Below, piece after piece: positions 8,547 through 17,959 of a stretch of DNA of 64,000 bases. The notes below the pieces were generated by a model, which saw only the letters and a program-made list of their open reading frames with translations, was not told the DNA's origin and did no database searches. Made by a program: the position numbers and the translations under genes. Each line of letters begins with the position of its first letter. The stretch's first letter is position 1. The stretch covers positions 234,300 through 298,299 of the forward strand of contig NZ_OENE01000015.1 in assembly GCF_900239495.1 (NCBI RefSeq). Direction: 5' to 3'. This DNA is from Tenacibaculum finnmarkense genomovar ulcerans. Lineage in GTDB: Bacteria; Bacteroidota; Bacteroidia; Flavobacteriales; Flavobacteriaceae.

Positions 8547-8969
8547 ATGAAAAATATTTTTTACCTATTAGTTTTAATAATCGGCATAAATACAACAATT
8601 AGTTGTACTGATAATGTGCCTGTAAACAACTGTTTTAGAAGTGTTGAAATAAATGCTATTATTGATTTAACATTGCCTGAATTTCAAGGATTATTAGTGC
8701 CTGGCGGACAATCTGAAAACACTATACAAGGGCGTAATCTTGTTATTTTTAGAACAGGAACCAACGGTTATAAAGCCTTTGACCAGCAGTGTCCTGAAAA
8801 TACTTGTAACGCTTTAATGTATTTTGATGGAATTCATATCAACTGCCCCTGCGATGCTAAAAAGTATAATTATTTAGCCAATGGCGCTTCTATTGATAAC
8901 AAAGGCTGTAATGCTTTACTGTATTTTGTAACACCAATTAACAGCTCGCAATTAAGAGTATCTCGTTAA
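8547..8969 (+). CDS. Small lipoprotein with a Rieske-like sequence but no Rieske histidines
   Basis: A 140-aa product with a lipoprotein signal peptide (hydrophobic core, then TISC as lipobox). The second half contains FRTGTNGYKAFDQQCPENTCNALM and later INCPCDAKKYNYL and GCNALLYF, spaced like the two cluster-binding loops of Rieske [2Fe-2S] domains. The CxH and CxxH histidines are absent, so normal Rieske cluster binding looks impossible. The extra Cys residues may form disulphides or bind a metal. It starts 106 nt from greA, divergently. Family known from memory in Flavobacteriaceae; function unknown. Confidence 0.7.
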   Translation: MKNIFYLLVLIIGINTTISCTDNVPVNNCFRSVEINAIIDLTLPEFQGLLVPGGQSENTIQGRNLVIFRTGTNGYKAFDQQCPENTCNALMYFDGIHINCPCDAKKYNYLANGASIDNKGCNALLYFVTPINSSQLRVSR

Positions 8970-9023
8970 ATACATGCTTTTTAAATATACGCTTATATAT
9001 AATTATTCTATCCTTTAGAGTGT

Positions 9024-9031
9024 TATTTTTG
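9024..9031 (+). promoter_or_regulatory. Candidate -7 promoter element upstream of purK
   Basis: TATTTTTG matches TAnnTTTG and lies 27 nt before the TTG start codon of purK. No convincing -33 TTG is visible. Confidence 0.45.
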
Positions 9032-9058
9032 TGCTAACAACATTTTAAACTATTTATC

Positions 9059-10216
9059 TTGACAAATTATTTTTCTTCAGACTTTAAATTAGGTGTTCTC
9101 GGTGGCGGACAATTAGGACGAATGCTACTTAGCGAAACCCAAAAATTTGATATTTACACCGTTATTTTAGGTGATAACCAACAAGCTCCTTGCGCACAAA
9201 TTTGCAATGAATTTCATCAAGGCGATTTATTCGATTTTGATACCGTTTATAATTTCGGTAAAAAAGTTGATGTCTTAACTATTGAAATAGAAAATGTAAA
9301 TATTGATGCCTTAGACAAATTAGAAGCAGAAGGATTGACCATTTATCCGAAGCCCGCTAGTTTAAGAATTATTCAAAACAAAGCGCATCAGAAATCATTT
9401 TATAAAGAACATCAAATTCCTACTGCTGATTTTTCTCATTTTGCTTTTTTAGACGAATTAAAACATTCGTATCAAAACAAGCTTATTGAATTTCCTTTTG
9501 TTTGGAAAGCGGCACAATTTGGCTATGACGGTACTGGTGTAAAGGTCGTTCGTAATTATAACGACTTACAATCTTTACCTGAAGGCGAATGTATTGCCGA
9601 AAAATTAATTCCTTTTAAAAATGAATTAGCGGTAATTGTTGCTAGAAATGCTGATGGCGATATTAAAACATATCCTGTTGTTGAAATGGAGTTTCATCCA
9701 GAAGCAAATCAGGTTGAATATGTACTTTGTCCTGCAAGAATTGAAGAATCTGTAGCTAAAAAAGCACAAGAAATTGCGTTAAAAATTGCAAAAACATTAG
9801 ATTTTGTTGGTTTATTAGCTGTTGAAATGTTTCAAACTGAAGCTGATGAAATTTTAGTAAACGAAGTAGCTCCACGAACGCATAATTCTGGGCATTATTC
9901 AATTGAAGCAAGTTATACCAATCAATTTGAACAACATTTACGTAGTATTTTAAATCTTCCTTTAGGAAATACCGACAGTAAAGTTGCTGGAATTATGGTG
10001 AATTTAGTTGGTGAAGAAGGTTTTACTGGTGATGTTGTGTACGAAAATATGGATGAAATTTTAAAAATTGATGGTGTTACGCCACATATCTACGGAAAAA
10101 AGACTACAAAACCTTTCCGAAAAATGGGACACGTAACAATCGTTAATCAAGATATTGATATCGCCAGAAAAGTTGCACAGCAAGTAAAAGAAACGATTAG
10201 AGTTATTAGTAAATAA
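9059..10216 (+). CDS. purK: 5-(carboxyamino)imidazole ribonucleotide synthase
   Basis: A 385-aa ATP-grasp enzyme of purine synthesis that makes N5-CAIR from AIR, bicarbonate and ATP. It shows KLGVLGGGQLGRMLL at the N-terminus, the ATP-grasp core FVWKAAQFGYDGTGVKV, then FVGLLAVEMFQTE and NEVAPRTHNSGHYSIEA. The start is a TTG at 9059, because no ATG precedes the conserved GVLGGGQLG. The partner purE lies 1.9 kb downstream on the same strand, separated by two genes that do not belong to purine synthesis. Confidence 0.96.
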   Translation: MTNYFSSDFKLGVLGGGQLGRMLLSETQKFDIYTVILGDNQQAPCAQICNEFHQGDLFDFDTVYNFGKKVDVLTIEIENVNIDALDKLEAEGLTIYPKPASLRIIQNKAHQKSFYKEHQIPTADFSHFAFLDELKHSYQNKLIEFPFVWKAAQFGYDGTGVKVVRNYNDLQSLPEGECIAEKLIPFKNELAVIVARNADGDIKTYPVVEMEFHPEANQVEYVLCPARIEESVAKKAQEIALKIAKTLDFVGLLAVEMFQTEADEILVNEVAPRTHNSGHYSIEASYTNQFEQHLRSILNLPLGNTDSKVAGIMVNLVGEEGFTGDVVYENMDEILKIDGVTPHIYGKKTTKPFRKMGHVTIVNQDIDIARKVAQQVKETIRVISK

Positions 10217-10237
10217 TATTTTTATTCAACTCCAAAA

Positions 10238-11518
10238 ATGAAGATTTCAAAATTAAAAATAGCACAGTATAAACATCTAGAAAACCTAGATTTTGATTTT
10301 ACGTATCAAAGCGGAGAGCGAAAAGGTGAGCCTTTAGATAAAATCTGTTTTATTGGGCAAAGTGCTACTGGAAAAACTAATTTATTGGAGTTGTTATTTT
10401 CGAAAATAGAACAAGCTCTTCATGAAACTATCGTTCATGAAAAACTTACAGATTATATTCTTATAGAAAAATTAAAAAGTGAAATAGTTATAAACTTCAA
10501 AACAACAATTTATAAATTAAAAGGTAAAATTACCACTTATGCGGGAAGAGAATATCAAAACGAAAGACTTTCTGGGAAATTCCATCATTTAATTCCAACT
10601 AGCGAAATATCTAATTTACATTATTTCAAAGCTAATATTATTTCAGATGAAAATATTGAAGTTTTTACAGAAAACCCTATAAATTTAAATGAAAAATATT
10701 CTGATATAATTAAAGATACTCGACATCAAAGGGATAGAAATAGATTCATAAACATTTTTGATAATAAGGTTCCAAAAGAATTATGGTTATCGCTTATAGA
10801 AGACATTCTTGATTATCGAAAGAAGTTTACTCAAAAAATGTCAGAATTGATTCATAAAGGTTTATTAAACGACCCAAAAAAATTACAAGCTGAATTTTCA
10901 AAATGGCAAAAAGAAAACCCTAATAAGTTGATGGATTTTGCTGATAAATTTAATCCGTTATTAGAAAAATTAAATTTAGAAGTTGATTTAGTAAATACAG
11001 AATATTCCATTCCTATCATCAATAAAAGAAACGAAGAAATAATTCCGATACAACACACAAGTACCGGAACTAAAGGCTTATTGCTTTCTTTTTTGCCGTT
11101 ATTCAAATTAAATACCAAAGATGCCATCATATTAATGGATGAACCTGAGCGTTCTTTATATCCTGATATGCAAATGTCTTTGATGGAAAATTATCAAAAC
11201 CTTGCGCCCGATGCGCAATTTATTGTAGCAACGCATTCTCCTTTTATTGCCGCTTCTTTTGAACCTGAAGAACGCTTTATTTTATATTTTGATACCGATG
11301 GTAAAGTTGCCGTTAAAAGAGGAAGTTCTCCAATTGGCGATGACCCAAACGATATGTTAAAAAATGATTTTGGTGTTAACTATTACAATAAACACGGGCA
11401 GAATGCTTATAAAAAATACCTGAATTTAAAACAGGCTATTCCAAAGGAAAAAGATACTGAAAAGAAGAAAAAGATGCTTTTTGAATTTATGAAATTAGGA
11501 GATACTTATAATTTTTAG
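10238..11518 (+). CDS. AAA/ABC-type ATPase, PtuA-like (putative Septu defence subunit)
   Basis: A 426-aa predicted ATPase of the overcoming-lysogenisation/SMC-like group. It begins MKISKLKIAQYKHLENLDFD, as usual for AAA15/RecF-type ATPases. Walker A is GQSATGKTNLL (residues 40-50), an ABC-signature-like STGTKGLLLSF starts at 275, Walker B is AIILMDEPERSLYPD (D301, E302), and the H-loop is ATHSPFIAA (H333). It lies 21 nt after purK and 2 nt before an HNH-like gene. An ATPase plus HNH pair is the Septu (PtuA-PtuB) architecture. A generic ATPase of another defence family is possible. Confidence 0.75.
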   Translation: MKISKLKIAQYKHLENLDFDFTYQSGERKGEPLDKICFIGQSATGKTNLLELLFSKIEQALHETIVHEKLTDYILIEKLKSEIVINFKTTIYKLKGKITTYAGREYQNERLSGKFHHLIPTSEISNLHYFKANIISDENIEVFTENPINLNEKYSDIIKDTRHQRDRNRFINIFDNKVPKELWLSLIEDILDYRKKFTQKMSELIHKGLLNDPKKLQAEFSKWQKENPNKLMDFADKFNPLLEKLNLEVDLVNTEYSIPIINKRNEEIIPIQHTSTGTKGLLLSFLPLFKLNTKDAIILMDEPERSLYPDMQMSLMENYQNLAPDAQFIVATHSPFIAASFEPEERFILYFDTDGKVAVKRGSSPIGDDPNDMLKNDFGVNYYNKHGQNAYKKYLNLKQAIPKEKDTEKKKKMLFEFMKLGDTYNF

Positions 11519-11520
11519 GT

Positions 11521-12117
11521 ATGAAAAGAAGTATCAAAAAAGTAGACTCTGAAATTATAAAAGAAAACTTAAATTATGTTGTTGGAAATTCTGCAAATAA
11601 TAAAAAGATTTCTAATATTTTATACAAAGAGCAAAAAGGATTTTGTGCTTATACCGAAGAATATATTGGCAGAACAGATGCGAAAGATATCGAACATTTT
11701 AATCCGAAATTAAAAGGAAAAGAAGCAGATTCTTATCAAAATTGGTTTTTAGTAAAACATCAATGGAATAAAGAAAAATCTTCTAAATGGGAGAATTTTC
11801 AACCTATTTTACATCCAACAGACTCCACTTTTGAAAATAGAATTTTATACGAAGATGGCGATTATTTTTTAGCTAATTCAAACGATATTGAAGCTAAAAA
11901 TCTAATTAATTTACTCAAATTAGATGACCTTATGCTAGCTGATAATCGAAAAAAATATATCAAGAGGACAAAAAAATACATGAAACTTTCTGGTGAATCT
12001 GCTGATAATTTCTTTAAAACATTAATTAACGATTATATTAATGGAGTTCATTATTTAAGAGCTATCAACGAAGAATTTAATATCAATATTTGGGAATTAC
12101 TTTCTGAAATTCAATAA
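11521..12117 (+). CDS. HNH-like nuclease, PtuB-like (putative Septu effector)
   Basis: A 198-aa protein with a compact HNH-like motif: FCAYTEEYIG (C42), IEHFNPK (H59, N62), SYQNWFLVKH (N74, H80). PtuB-type nucleases share the C-x-Y...EHF-P-K...NW pattern. The second cysteine of the CxxC found in many relatives is Thr45 here, so zinc binding may differ. The gene begins 2 nt after the ATPase gene, and the pair should act together in the cytoplasm, with DNA or RNA cleavage during infection as the presumed activity. Known from family knowledge plus motif reading only. Confidence 0.7.
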   Translation: MKRSIKKVDSEIIKENLNYVVGNSANNKKISNILYKEQKGFCAYTEEYIGRTDAKDIEHFNPKLKGKEADSYQNWFLVKHQWNKEKSSKWENFQPILHPTDSTFENRILYEDGDYFLANSNDIEAKNLINLLKLDDLMLADNRKKYIKRTKKYMKLSGESADNFFKTLINDYINGVHYLRAINEEFNINIWELLSEIQ

Positions 12118-12155
12118 AACAACAACAACACACACAAATAATAAAACATAAAATT

Positions 12156-12635
12156 ATGGTAGGTATTATAATGGGAAGCGATTCAGATCTTCCAATCATG
12201 CAAGAAGCAATCGATATTTTAGAGAGTTTTAATATCAAAATAGAAGTAGATATTGTTTCTGCTCACAGAACTCCTGAAAAATTAGTAGATTATTCTAAAA
12301 ATGCTCACAAACGTGGTATTCAAGTAATTATTGCAGGTGCTGGTGGAGCAGCTCATTTACCAGGAATGGTAGCATCTATGAGCCCTTTACCAATAATTGG
12401 AGTTCCTGTAAAAAGCAGAAATTCTATTGATGGTTGGGATTCTGTTTTATCAATATTACAAATGCCAGGAGGTGTTCCTGTGGCAACTGTAGCTTTAGAT
12501 GGTGCAAAAAATGCAGGTATTTTAGCAGCCCAAATTATTGGGGCTTCGGATGCTACAATTTTAGATAAAATTATAGCTTACAAAGAGGAATTAAAAATTA
12601 AGGTTGAAAAAGCGTCTGAAAGAGTTCGTAAATAA
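12156..12635 (+). CDS. purE: N5-carboxyaminoimidazole ribonucleotide mutase
   Basis: A 159-aa class I PurE that moves the carboxylate of N5-CAIR to give CAIR. Signature elements are IIMGSDSDLPIMQEA, SAHRTPEKL, IIAGAGGAAHLPGMVAS and PIIGVPVKS, followed by GWDSVLSILQMPGGVPVATVA. Full length. It normally follows purK directly; here it comes after the two-gene Septu-like insertion, and its expression probably depends on transcription through that insertion. Confidence 0.97.
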   Translation: MVGIIMGSDSDLPIMQEAIDILESFNIKIEVDIVSAHRTPEKLVDYSKNAHKRGIQVIIAGAGGAAHLPGMVASMSPLPIIGVPVKSRNSIDGWDSVLSILQMPGGVPVATVALDGAKNAGILAAQIIGASDATILDKIIAYKEELKIKVEKASERVRK

Positions 12636-12657
12636 AATTCTATTCTATAAAATTATC

Positions 12658-12692
12658 AAACCTCATCAATTTTAAAAATTGGTGAGGTTTTT
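12658..12692 (+). terminator. Terminator of the purK-purE unit
   Basis: Long stem of AAACCTCATCAATTTT paired with AAAATTGGTGAGGTTT, followed by Ts, 22 nt after the purE stop. Confidence 0.85.
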
Positions 12693-12789
12693 TATTAACT
12701 ACTTTTTTTAAACCTTATTTGCTACAAGTAATTTCGTTATTTTTACTTTTTATTCATTTTTATTATTCATTTTAAAACGCACCTATTTA

Positions 12790-14811
12790 ATGAATCCTTT
12801 ATTACACCATTTTAAAACACCTCCTTTTTCTCAAATAGAAGAAAAACACTATAAACCCGCTATTGAAAAAGCAATCGAATTAGCAAAAGAAGAAATTAAA
12901 AGTATTATTGAAAATTCTGATACGCCTTCTTTTGAAAACACCACTATTGCTTTAGATTTTGCAGGAGAAAAATTAAATAGAATTACCTCAATTTTTTTCA
13001 ACTTAAATTCTGCTGAAACTAATGATGAAATTCAAAAAATAGCCAAAGAACTTTCGCCTTTATTAAGTGAATTCAGAAATGACATCACTTTAAACGAAGC
13101 ACTTTTTAATAGAGTTAAAAGTGTTTATCAAACTAAAGATGCTTTAAAATTAACACCTGAACAAACTACTTTATTAGATAAACAATACAAGAGTTTTGCT
13201 AGAAATGGTGCTAATTTAAATGATGCTGATAAAACTAAATTACGTAAAATTGATGCAGAATTATCTAAATTATCATTACAATTTGGTGAAAATGTTTTAG
13301 CTGAAACAAATGCTTTTGAAATGCACTTAACTGATGAAAATGATTTATCAGGATTACCAGAAAGTGTAAAAGAAGCGGCTAAAGAAATTGCTAAATCAAA
13401 AGAAAAAGAAGGCTGGGTTTTTACCTTAGATTATCCAAGTTATATTCCTTTTATGACTTATGCTGATAATAGAGAATTACGTAAAAAATTCGCTATTTCG
13501 GCTGGTAAAAAAGCCTTTCAAGATAATAAATACAATAATGAACAAATCGTTTTAGACATTGTAAATCTTCGTTATAAAAGAGCTAATATTTTAGGATATA
13601 AAACCCACGCTCATTTTGTTTTAGAAGAACGAATGGCGGAAACCCCTGATAAAGTTTTATCATTTTCTAATGATTTATTAGAAAAAGCAAAACCTGCTGC
13701 AAAACGTGAATTTGATAATTTAGAAGCCTACGCCAAAAAATTAGACGGTATCGACCAGCTTCAAAAATGGGATGGCGCTTATTATTCTGAAAAATTAAAA
13801 AAAGAACTTTTTTCTTTAGATCAAGAATTATTGAAGCCTTATTTTAAATTAGAAAATGTAATTGATGGTGCTTTTGAAATCGCTAATAGATTATTCGATT
13901 TAAAATTTGAAGAAATTACATCGATAGATACATATCATGAAGATGTAAAAACGTACAATGTTACCGATACAAACGGAAATTTTGTATCGCATTTTTATGC
14001 TGATTTTCACCCAAGAAAAGGGAAAAGAAATGGCGCTTGGATGACTTCTTATAAATCGCAATATGTTAAAAATAATGTTAACGAGCGTCCGCAAGTTTCT
14101 ATTGTTTGTAATTTTACCAAGCCAACCGAAACAAAACCTTCTTTATTAACTTTTAACGAGGTTACAACTTTATTTCATGAATTTGGGCACGCACTTCACG
14201 GAATGTTAGCCGATACAACGTATACAAGCTTATCAGGAACTTCGGTTTCTTGGGATTTTGTAGAGTTGCCAAGTCAGGTTTTAGAAAATTGGTGTTACGA
14301 AAAAGAAGCTTTAGAGTTATTTGCAAAACACTATGAAACTGGTGAAACAATTCCAATGGAATATGTGGAGAAAATTAAAGAATCGGCTAGTTTTCATGAA
14401 GGAATGCAAACTTTACGTCAGTTAAGTTTTGGATTATTAGACATGCAATGGCACGGTAACGAATCGCCAGAAACAATTAAATCAGTAAAAGAATTTGAAA
14501 ATAATGCTTTTGCTGATACTAAATTATATCCTGAAGTTGATGAAAATTGTATGAGTACCGCTTTTTCTCATATTTTTCAAGGAGGATATGCTGCTGGATA
14601 TTATTCATATAAATGGGCGGAAGTTTTAGATGCTGATGCTTTTGAATATTTCCTAGAAAAAGGAATTTTCAACAAAGAAGTAGCTACGAAATTTAAAGAA
14701 AATGTACTTTCAAAAGGTGGGACTGAAAAACCTATGGAATTATACAAACGCTTTAGAGGAAAAGAACCAAAACCAGACGCGCTTTTAAAACGTGCTGGGT
14801 TAATTTCATAA
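12790..14811 (+). CDS. M3 family metallopeptidase (oligopeptidase A / peptidyl-dipeptidase type)
   Basis: A 673-aa cytoplasmic zinc peptidase that degrades oligopeptides. The zinc site is TLFHEFGHALHGM (HExxH), with GTSVSWDFVELPSQVLENW downstream and the C-terminal substrate loop GGYAAGYYSYKWAEVLDADAF. Length matches Dcp/OpdA proteins. There is no signal peptide, so it is cytoplasmic. OpdA (PrlC) versus Dcp cannot be separated by eye. It is a single gene between two terminator-like structures. Confidence 0.93.
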   Translation: MNPLLHHFKTPPFSQIEEKHYKPAIEKAIELAKEEIKSIIENSDTPSFENTTIALDFAGEKLNRITSIFFNLNSAETNDEIQKIAKELSPLLSEFRNDITLNEALFNRVKSVYQTKDALKLTPEQTTLLDKQYKSFARNGANLNDADKTKLRKIDAELSKLSLQFGENVLAETNAFEMHLTDENDLSGLPESVKEAAKEIAKSKEKEGWVFTLDYPSYIPFMTYADNRELRKKFAISAGKKAFQDNKYNNEQIVLDIVNLRYKRANILGYKTHAHFVLEERMAETPDKVLSFSNDLLEKAKPAAKREFDNLEAYAKKLDGIDQLQKWDGAYYSEKLKKELFSLDQELLKPYFKLENVIDGAFEIANRLFDLKFEEITSIDTYHEDVKTYNVTDTNGNFVSHFYADFHPRKGKRNGAWMTSYKSQYVKNNVNERPQVSIVCNFTKPTETKPSLLTFNEVTTLFHEFGHALHGMLADTTYTSLSGTSVSWDFVELPSQVLENWCYEKEALELFAKHYETGETIPMEYVEKIKESASFHEGMQTLRQLSFGLLDMQWHGNESPETIKSVKEFENNAFADTKLYPEVDENCMSTAFSHIFQGGYAAGYYSYKWAEVLDADAFEYFLEKGIFNKEVATKFKENVLSKGGTEKPMELYKRFRGKEPKPDALLKRAGLIS

Positions 14812-14820
14812 AAAGCAATT

Positions 14821-14858
14821 AATAATTACGGATTATAAAATTATAATCCGTAATTATT
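14821..14858. terminator. Long perfect palindrome, probably a terminator
   Basis: Two 18-bp perfect arms (AATAATTACGGATTATAA and its complement) with a 2-nt loop, 9 nt after the peptidase stop. The following T run is weak. Confidence 0.65.
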
Positions 14859-14927
14859 GATTTTACACATCTCCTAAAAAAACACAAATTTTAACAAAAC
14901 TATTTACTCCATCTTTAATTTATAACT

Positions 14928-14935
14928 TACCTTTG
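14928..14935 (+). promoter_or_regulatory. Candidate -7 promoter element of the metal-uptake-like operon
   Basis: TACCTTTG fits TAnnTTTG and lies 17 nt before the first ATG of the operon. No clear -33 element is seen, and no regulator box was recognised. Confidence 0.45.
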
Positions 14936-14952
14936 CTTTTTTTAATAAATAA

Positions 14953-15288
14953 ATGGTCGTAAAACAACATAGTTTCTTGAGTAAAATCACCGCTATATTT
15001 TTGGTGTTTCTTCTTATGCTTCCTAGTATTGTTAAAGCAAGCCATCATCATGAGAATGACCAGCACCATGATTGTAAAGAAAAATTAACACACTTACACG
15101 AGTCTGTAAATGATCATTGTGATGTATGTTACTTTGCCTTTTCTTCGTTTAATTTTTCATCGAATATTTTTACCGAAGCAGTAACTTTTACTGCTAATAA
15201 AATTGTTATTGAAAATTATAAATCAATAACCTTATCTTTTTGTTTTTCTTCAATTAAAAGATTAAGAGCACCGCCTACTATTTCTTAA
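14953..15288 (+). CDS. Histidine-rich exported protein, putative periplasmic metal binder
   Basis: A 111-aa protein with an N-terminal hydrophobic signal (TAIFLVFLLMLPSIVKAS), directly followed by a dense His/Cys stretch: SHHHENDQHHDCKEK, LTHLHES, NDHCDVCYF. Such stretches bind Zn or Cu in small exported proteins. It precedes a ZnuD-like TonB receptor and three lipoproteins with HxH motifs, so a role in metal capture or sensing at the envelope is likely. The family is not named with confidence. Confidence 0.75.
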   Translation: MVVKQHSFLSKITAIFLVFLLMLPSIVKASHHHENDQHHDCKEKLTHLHESVNDHCDVCYFAFSSFNFSSNIFTEAVTFTANKIVIENYKSITLSFCFSSIKRLRAPPTIS

Positions 15289-15320
15289 ATATTTATGCTT
15301 TTTATTTAGCTATTATACAA

Positions 15321-15358
15321 ACATCAACCTAAATTAAATTAGTTGATGCTGTTTTTTG
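15321..15358 (+). terminator. Hairpin with T run between the His-rich gene and the receptor gene
   Basis: Stem CATCAAC / GTTGATG (15322-15328 and 15342-15348), then CTGTTTTTT. It could attenuate read-through into the receptor gene. Confidence 0.45.
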
Positions 15359-15479
15359 TATGATTTATTTATCGGTATAAATAGCCATTCTTCAATCTGT
15401 TTTAGCATTAAATACCCGTTCAAAAAACCGTATTTAACTATAAAACAATTACTTACTTTTTATTATTTTTTAGATCATT

Positions 15480-17909
15480 ATGACAAAACGAAGCTTCAGC
15501 GCTTTATTTTGTGTATTGTTTTATCTTCTATTTTTTAGTCAAAAAATGCTTTCTCAAAAAAAGCAGGATCTTACTATAACTATAATTGATAAAACAACAC
15601 ATAAAGTGCTACCTAATGCTCATGTGAGCATCGGGAGGAAACACGCCTACACAAATCTTAACGGAAATGCTATTTTTCATCAAATATTTAACCAAATATC
15701 TGAGGAAATATCCGAAGAAAAAAGCCCTAAAAAACTGCTGAAAATTACGCACGTAGGCTATGTAAATTATCAAAAAATAGTTGATTTTTCTAAAAAACAT
15801 ACTATACTGCTAATTGCGCTTACACAAGATAACGCCATATTAAACGAGGTTACTATTACACAAAAACCTGTAAAAAATTTCATTAAATACAGTGGAAATA
15901 AGCAAAAAATTAACACGGAATTTTTAGCTCAAAATAGGGATAATAGCCTAATGCAAACACTTCAAAATATACCAGGGGTTAGTGCGATAACTATCGGTTC
16001 GGGGCAGTCAAAACCTACTATAAGAGGGCTTGGTTTTAACAGGGTTGTGGTGGTTGAAAATGGTATAAAACATGAAGCACAACAATGGGGTGCCGATCAT
16101 GGTTTAGAAATTGATCAATACAATGTTGAAAGTATTGAAATTACCAAAGGAGCGGCTTCGTTAATGTACGGTTCTGATGCTATTGCGGGGGTTATTAATA
16201 TCAAAAACAATACCCTGCCCAATGTAAATTCTTTAGCCGGAGAAGTGAATATCACTCATAAAAACAACAATAATTTATACGGAATTTCATTCGGTGTAAA
16301 GCAACGCTACAAACATTGGTATTATAAAACTCGAATTACACATCAGCAATACGGCGATTACAAAGTGCCTGTTCGTAAGATAACCTACGACAATTATATT
16401 TTTGATTTACATCAAAATAATTTGCGAAATACCGCAGGAAAAAATCATAATATCGGTTTTAGTTTAGGATATACTGATGATGCCCTGAACTCCACCACTT
16501 ACATTAGCAATGTTCATGCTAAAAATGGTTTTTTTGCCAATGCTCACGGACTAGAAGTGCGAACTTCTAAAATTGATTACGATAAAAGTAGCAACGATAT
16601 TGATTTACCGCTTCATAAAGTAAATCATTTTAAAATAAATAACAATACTCGTTTTTCACTCAAAAACAACACGCTAGATATCGAAATTGGTTTTCAAAAA
16701 AATGATAGAGAAGAACATTCTGAGCCTATTGCACACGGGTATATGTCAAAACCGACAAGCACTATGGAGCGTCGTTTTACTAAAAACACCTATAATTTTA
16801 ACATCAAAAATGAGAATTATTATTTTGATAATTATAAAATAGTCACAGGAATTAATCTAGATTATCAGCATAATAAAATTGCGGGTTGGGGCTTTCTTAT
16901 TCCTGAATATACCCGTTTTACTGTGGGAGCTTTTGTGTATAATCAACTAAAAATCAACAAAAATATACATATTGATGCTGGTATTCGTTACGATTACGGA
17001 AACCTAAAAACACAAGCCTATTACGAATCATTTGTATCGCCTGTTAATAAAAACGGCATTATTTCGATGCAAAAACTACAGCGTGCCACAAAAAACAACT
17101 TGCATTTTGATAATTTTAGTGCATCCACAGGAATTAGTTATTCGTTAAAAAACACGCTTTATAAAATAAATATTGGTAAAAGTTTTCGAATTCCGCTAGC
17201 CAATGAACTTGCTTCTAATGGCGTAAATTATCATATGTACCGATATGAACAAGGGAAAATTGATTTAAAACCCGAAAGTTCGTATCAAATAGATGCCGAA
17301 TTTAAAGCTGATTTTTCTGAATTTAATAATTTTAAAAAAGCAAGTATTCAACTAACGCCTTTTGCCAATTATTTTGATAATTATATTTATTTAACCCCAA
17401 CTTCTGGCTATTATGAAACGCTTCAAAAATATAAATACACTCAAAATAAGGTTTTTAGATATGGTGGCGAAATTACCTTAGAATATACTCCTATTAAAAA
17501 AATAGCCTTTACTGCTTCTTTAGAATACGTAAAATCAAGACAATTAAACGGTGAAAAAAAGAATTTTTCACTGCCGTTTTCGCCGCCATTAACAGGTGTT
17601 TTTTCTTTTGAATATACCTTTAACGATTGGGTGTTTTTTGAAAAAACCAAGTTTTTTTCGAACCTGAGAAGCACGGCAAATCAAAATGACATCGTGCCGC
17701 CCGAAAAACCAACCAACGGAGCTACGGTAATTAACGCAGGATTACACACTAATATTTCGGTGTTTTCGAAAAAAAATCCGATGAAAATTCAAGGGAAATT
17801 AAATAATATTTTCAATAAAACGGTTTTTAACCACACCAGTTTTTATCGGTTAATTGAAGTTCCTGAGCCTAATAGAAATTTTTCAATAAGTATTATACAA
17901 ACATTTTAA
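15480..17909 (+). CDS. TonB-dependent outer-membrane receptor, ZnuD-like
   Basis: An 809-aa outer-membrane transporter. A signal peptide (FCVLFYLLFFSQKMLSQ) is followed by a carboxypeptidase-like regulatory domain (about 30-112, TITIIDKTTHKVLPNAHVSI). The plug contains LMQTLQNIPGVSAITIGSG, TIRGLGFNRVVVVENGIK, QQWGADHGLEIDQ and KGAASLMYGSDAIAGVINI. The barrel ends in a typical terminal phenylalanine (SIIQTF). The QQWGADHGLEID segment recalls zinc receptors such as ZnuD. The substrate is inferred from this and from the His-rich neighbours, not shown. An earlier short frame (15356-15538) is not used. Confidence 0.9.
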   Translation: MTKRSFSALFCVLFYLLFFSQKMLSQKKQDLTITIIDKTTHKVLPNAHVSIGRKHAYTNLNGNAIFHQIFNQISEEISEEKSPKKLLKITHVGYVNYQKIVDFSKKHTILLIALTQDNAILNEVTITQKPVKNFIKYSGNKQKINTEFLAQNRDNSLMQTLQNIPGVSAITIGSGQSKPTIRGLGFNRVVVVENGIKHEAQQWGADHGLEIDQYNVESIEITKGAASLMYGSDAIAGVINIKNNTLPNVNSLAGEVNITHKNNNNLYGISFGVKQRYKHWYYKTRITHQQYGDYKVPVRKITYDNYIFDLHQNNLRNTAGKNHNIGFSLGYTDDALNSTTYISNVHAKNGFFANAHGLEVRTSKIDYDKSSNDIDLPLHKVNHFKINNNTRFSLKNNTLDIEIGFQKNDREEHSEPIAHGYMSKPTSTMERRFTKNTYNFNIKNENYYFDNYKIVTGINLDYQHNKIAGWGFLIPEYTRFTVGAFVYNQLKINKNIHIDAGIRYDYGNLKTQAYYESFVSPVNKNGIISMQKLQRATKNNLHFDNFSASTGISYSLKNTLYKINIGKSFRIPLANELASNGVNYHMYRYEQGKIDLKPESSYQIDAEFKADFSEFNNFKKASIQLTPFANYFDNYIYLTPTSGYYETLQKYKYTQNKVFRYGGEITLEYTPIKKIAFTASLEYVKSRQLNGEKKNFSLPFSPPLTGVFSFEYTFNDWVFFEKTKFFSNLRSTANQNDIVPPEKPTNGATVINAGLHTNISVFSKKNPMKIQGKLNNIFNKTVFNHTSFYRLIEVPEPNRNFSISIIQTF

Positions 17910-17959
17910 ACAACTTAATTATAATCACTTTTTTATTCAAACATTTTAATTTTTACACC

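Noticed and set aside
15356..15538. 60-aa plus-strand frame before the TonB receptor
   Set aside because: It overlaps the receptor start out of frame, has no family resemblance and spans the intergenic gap.
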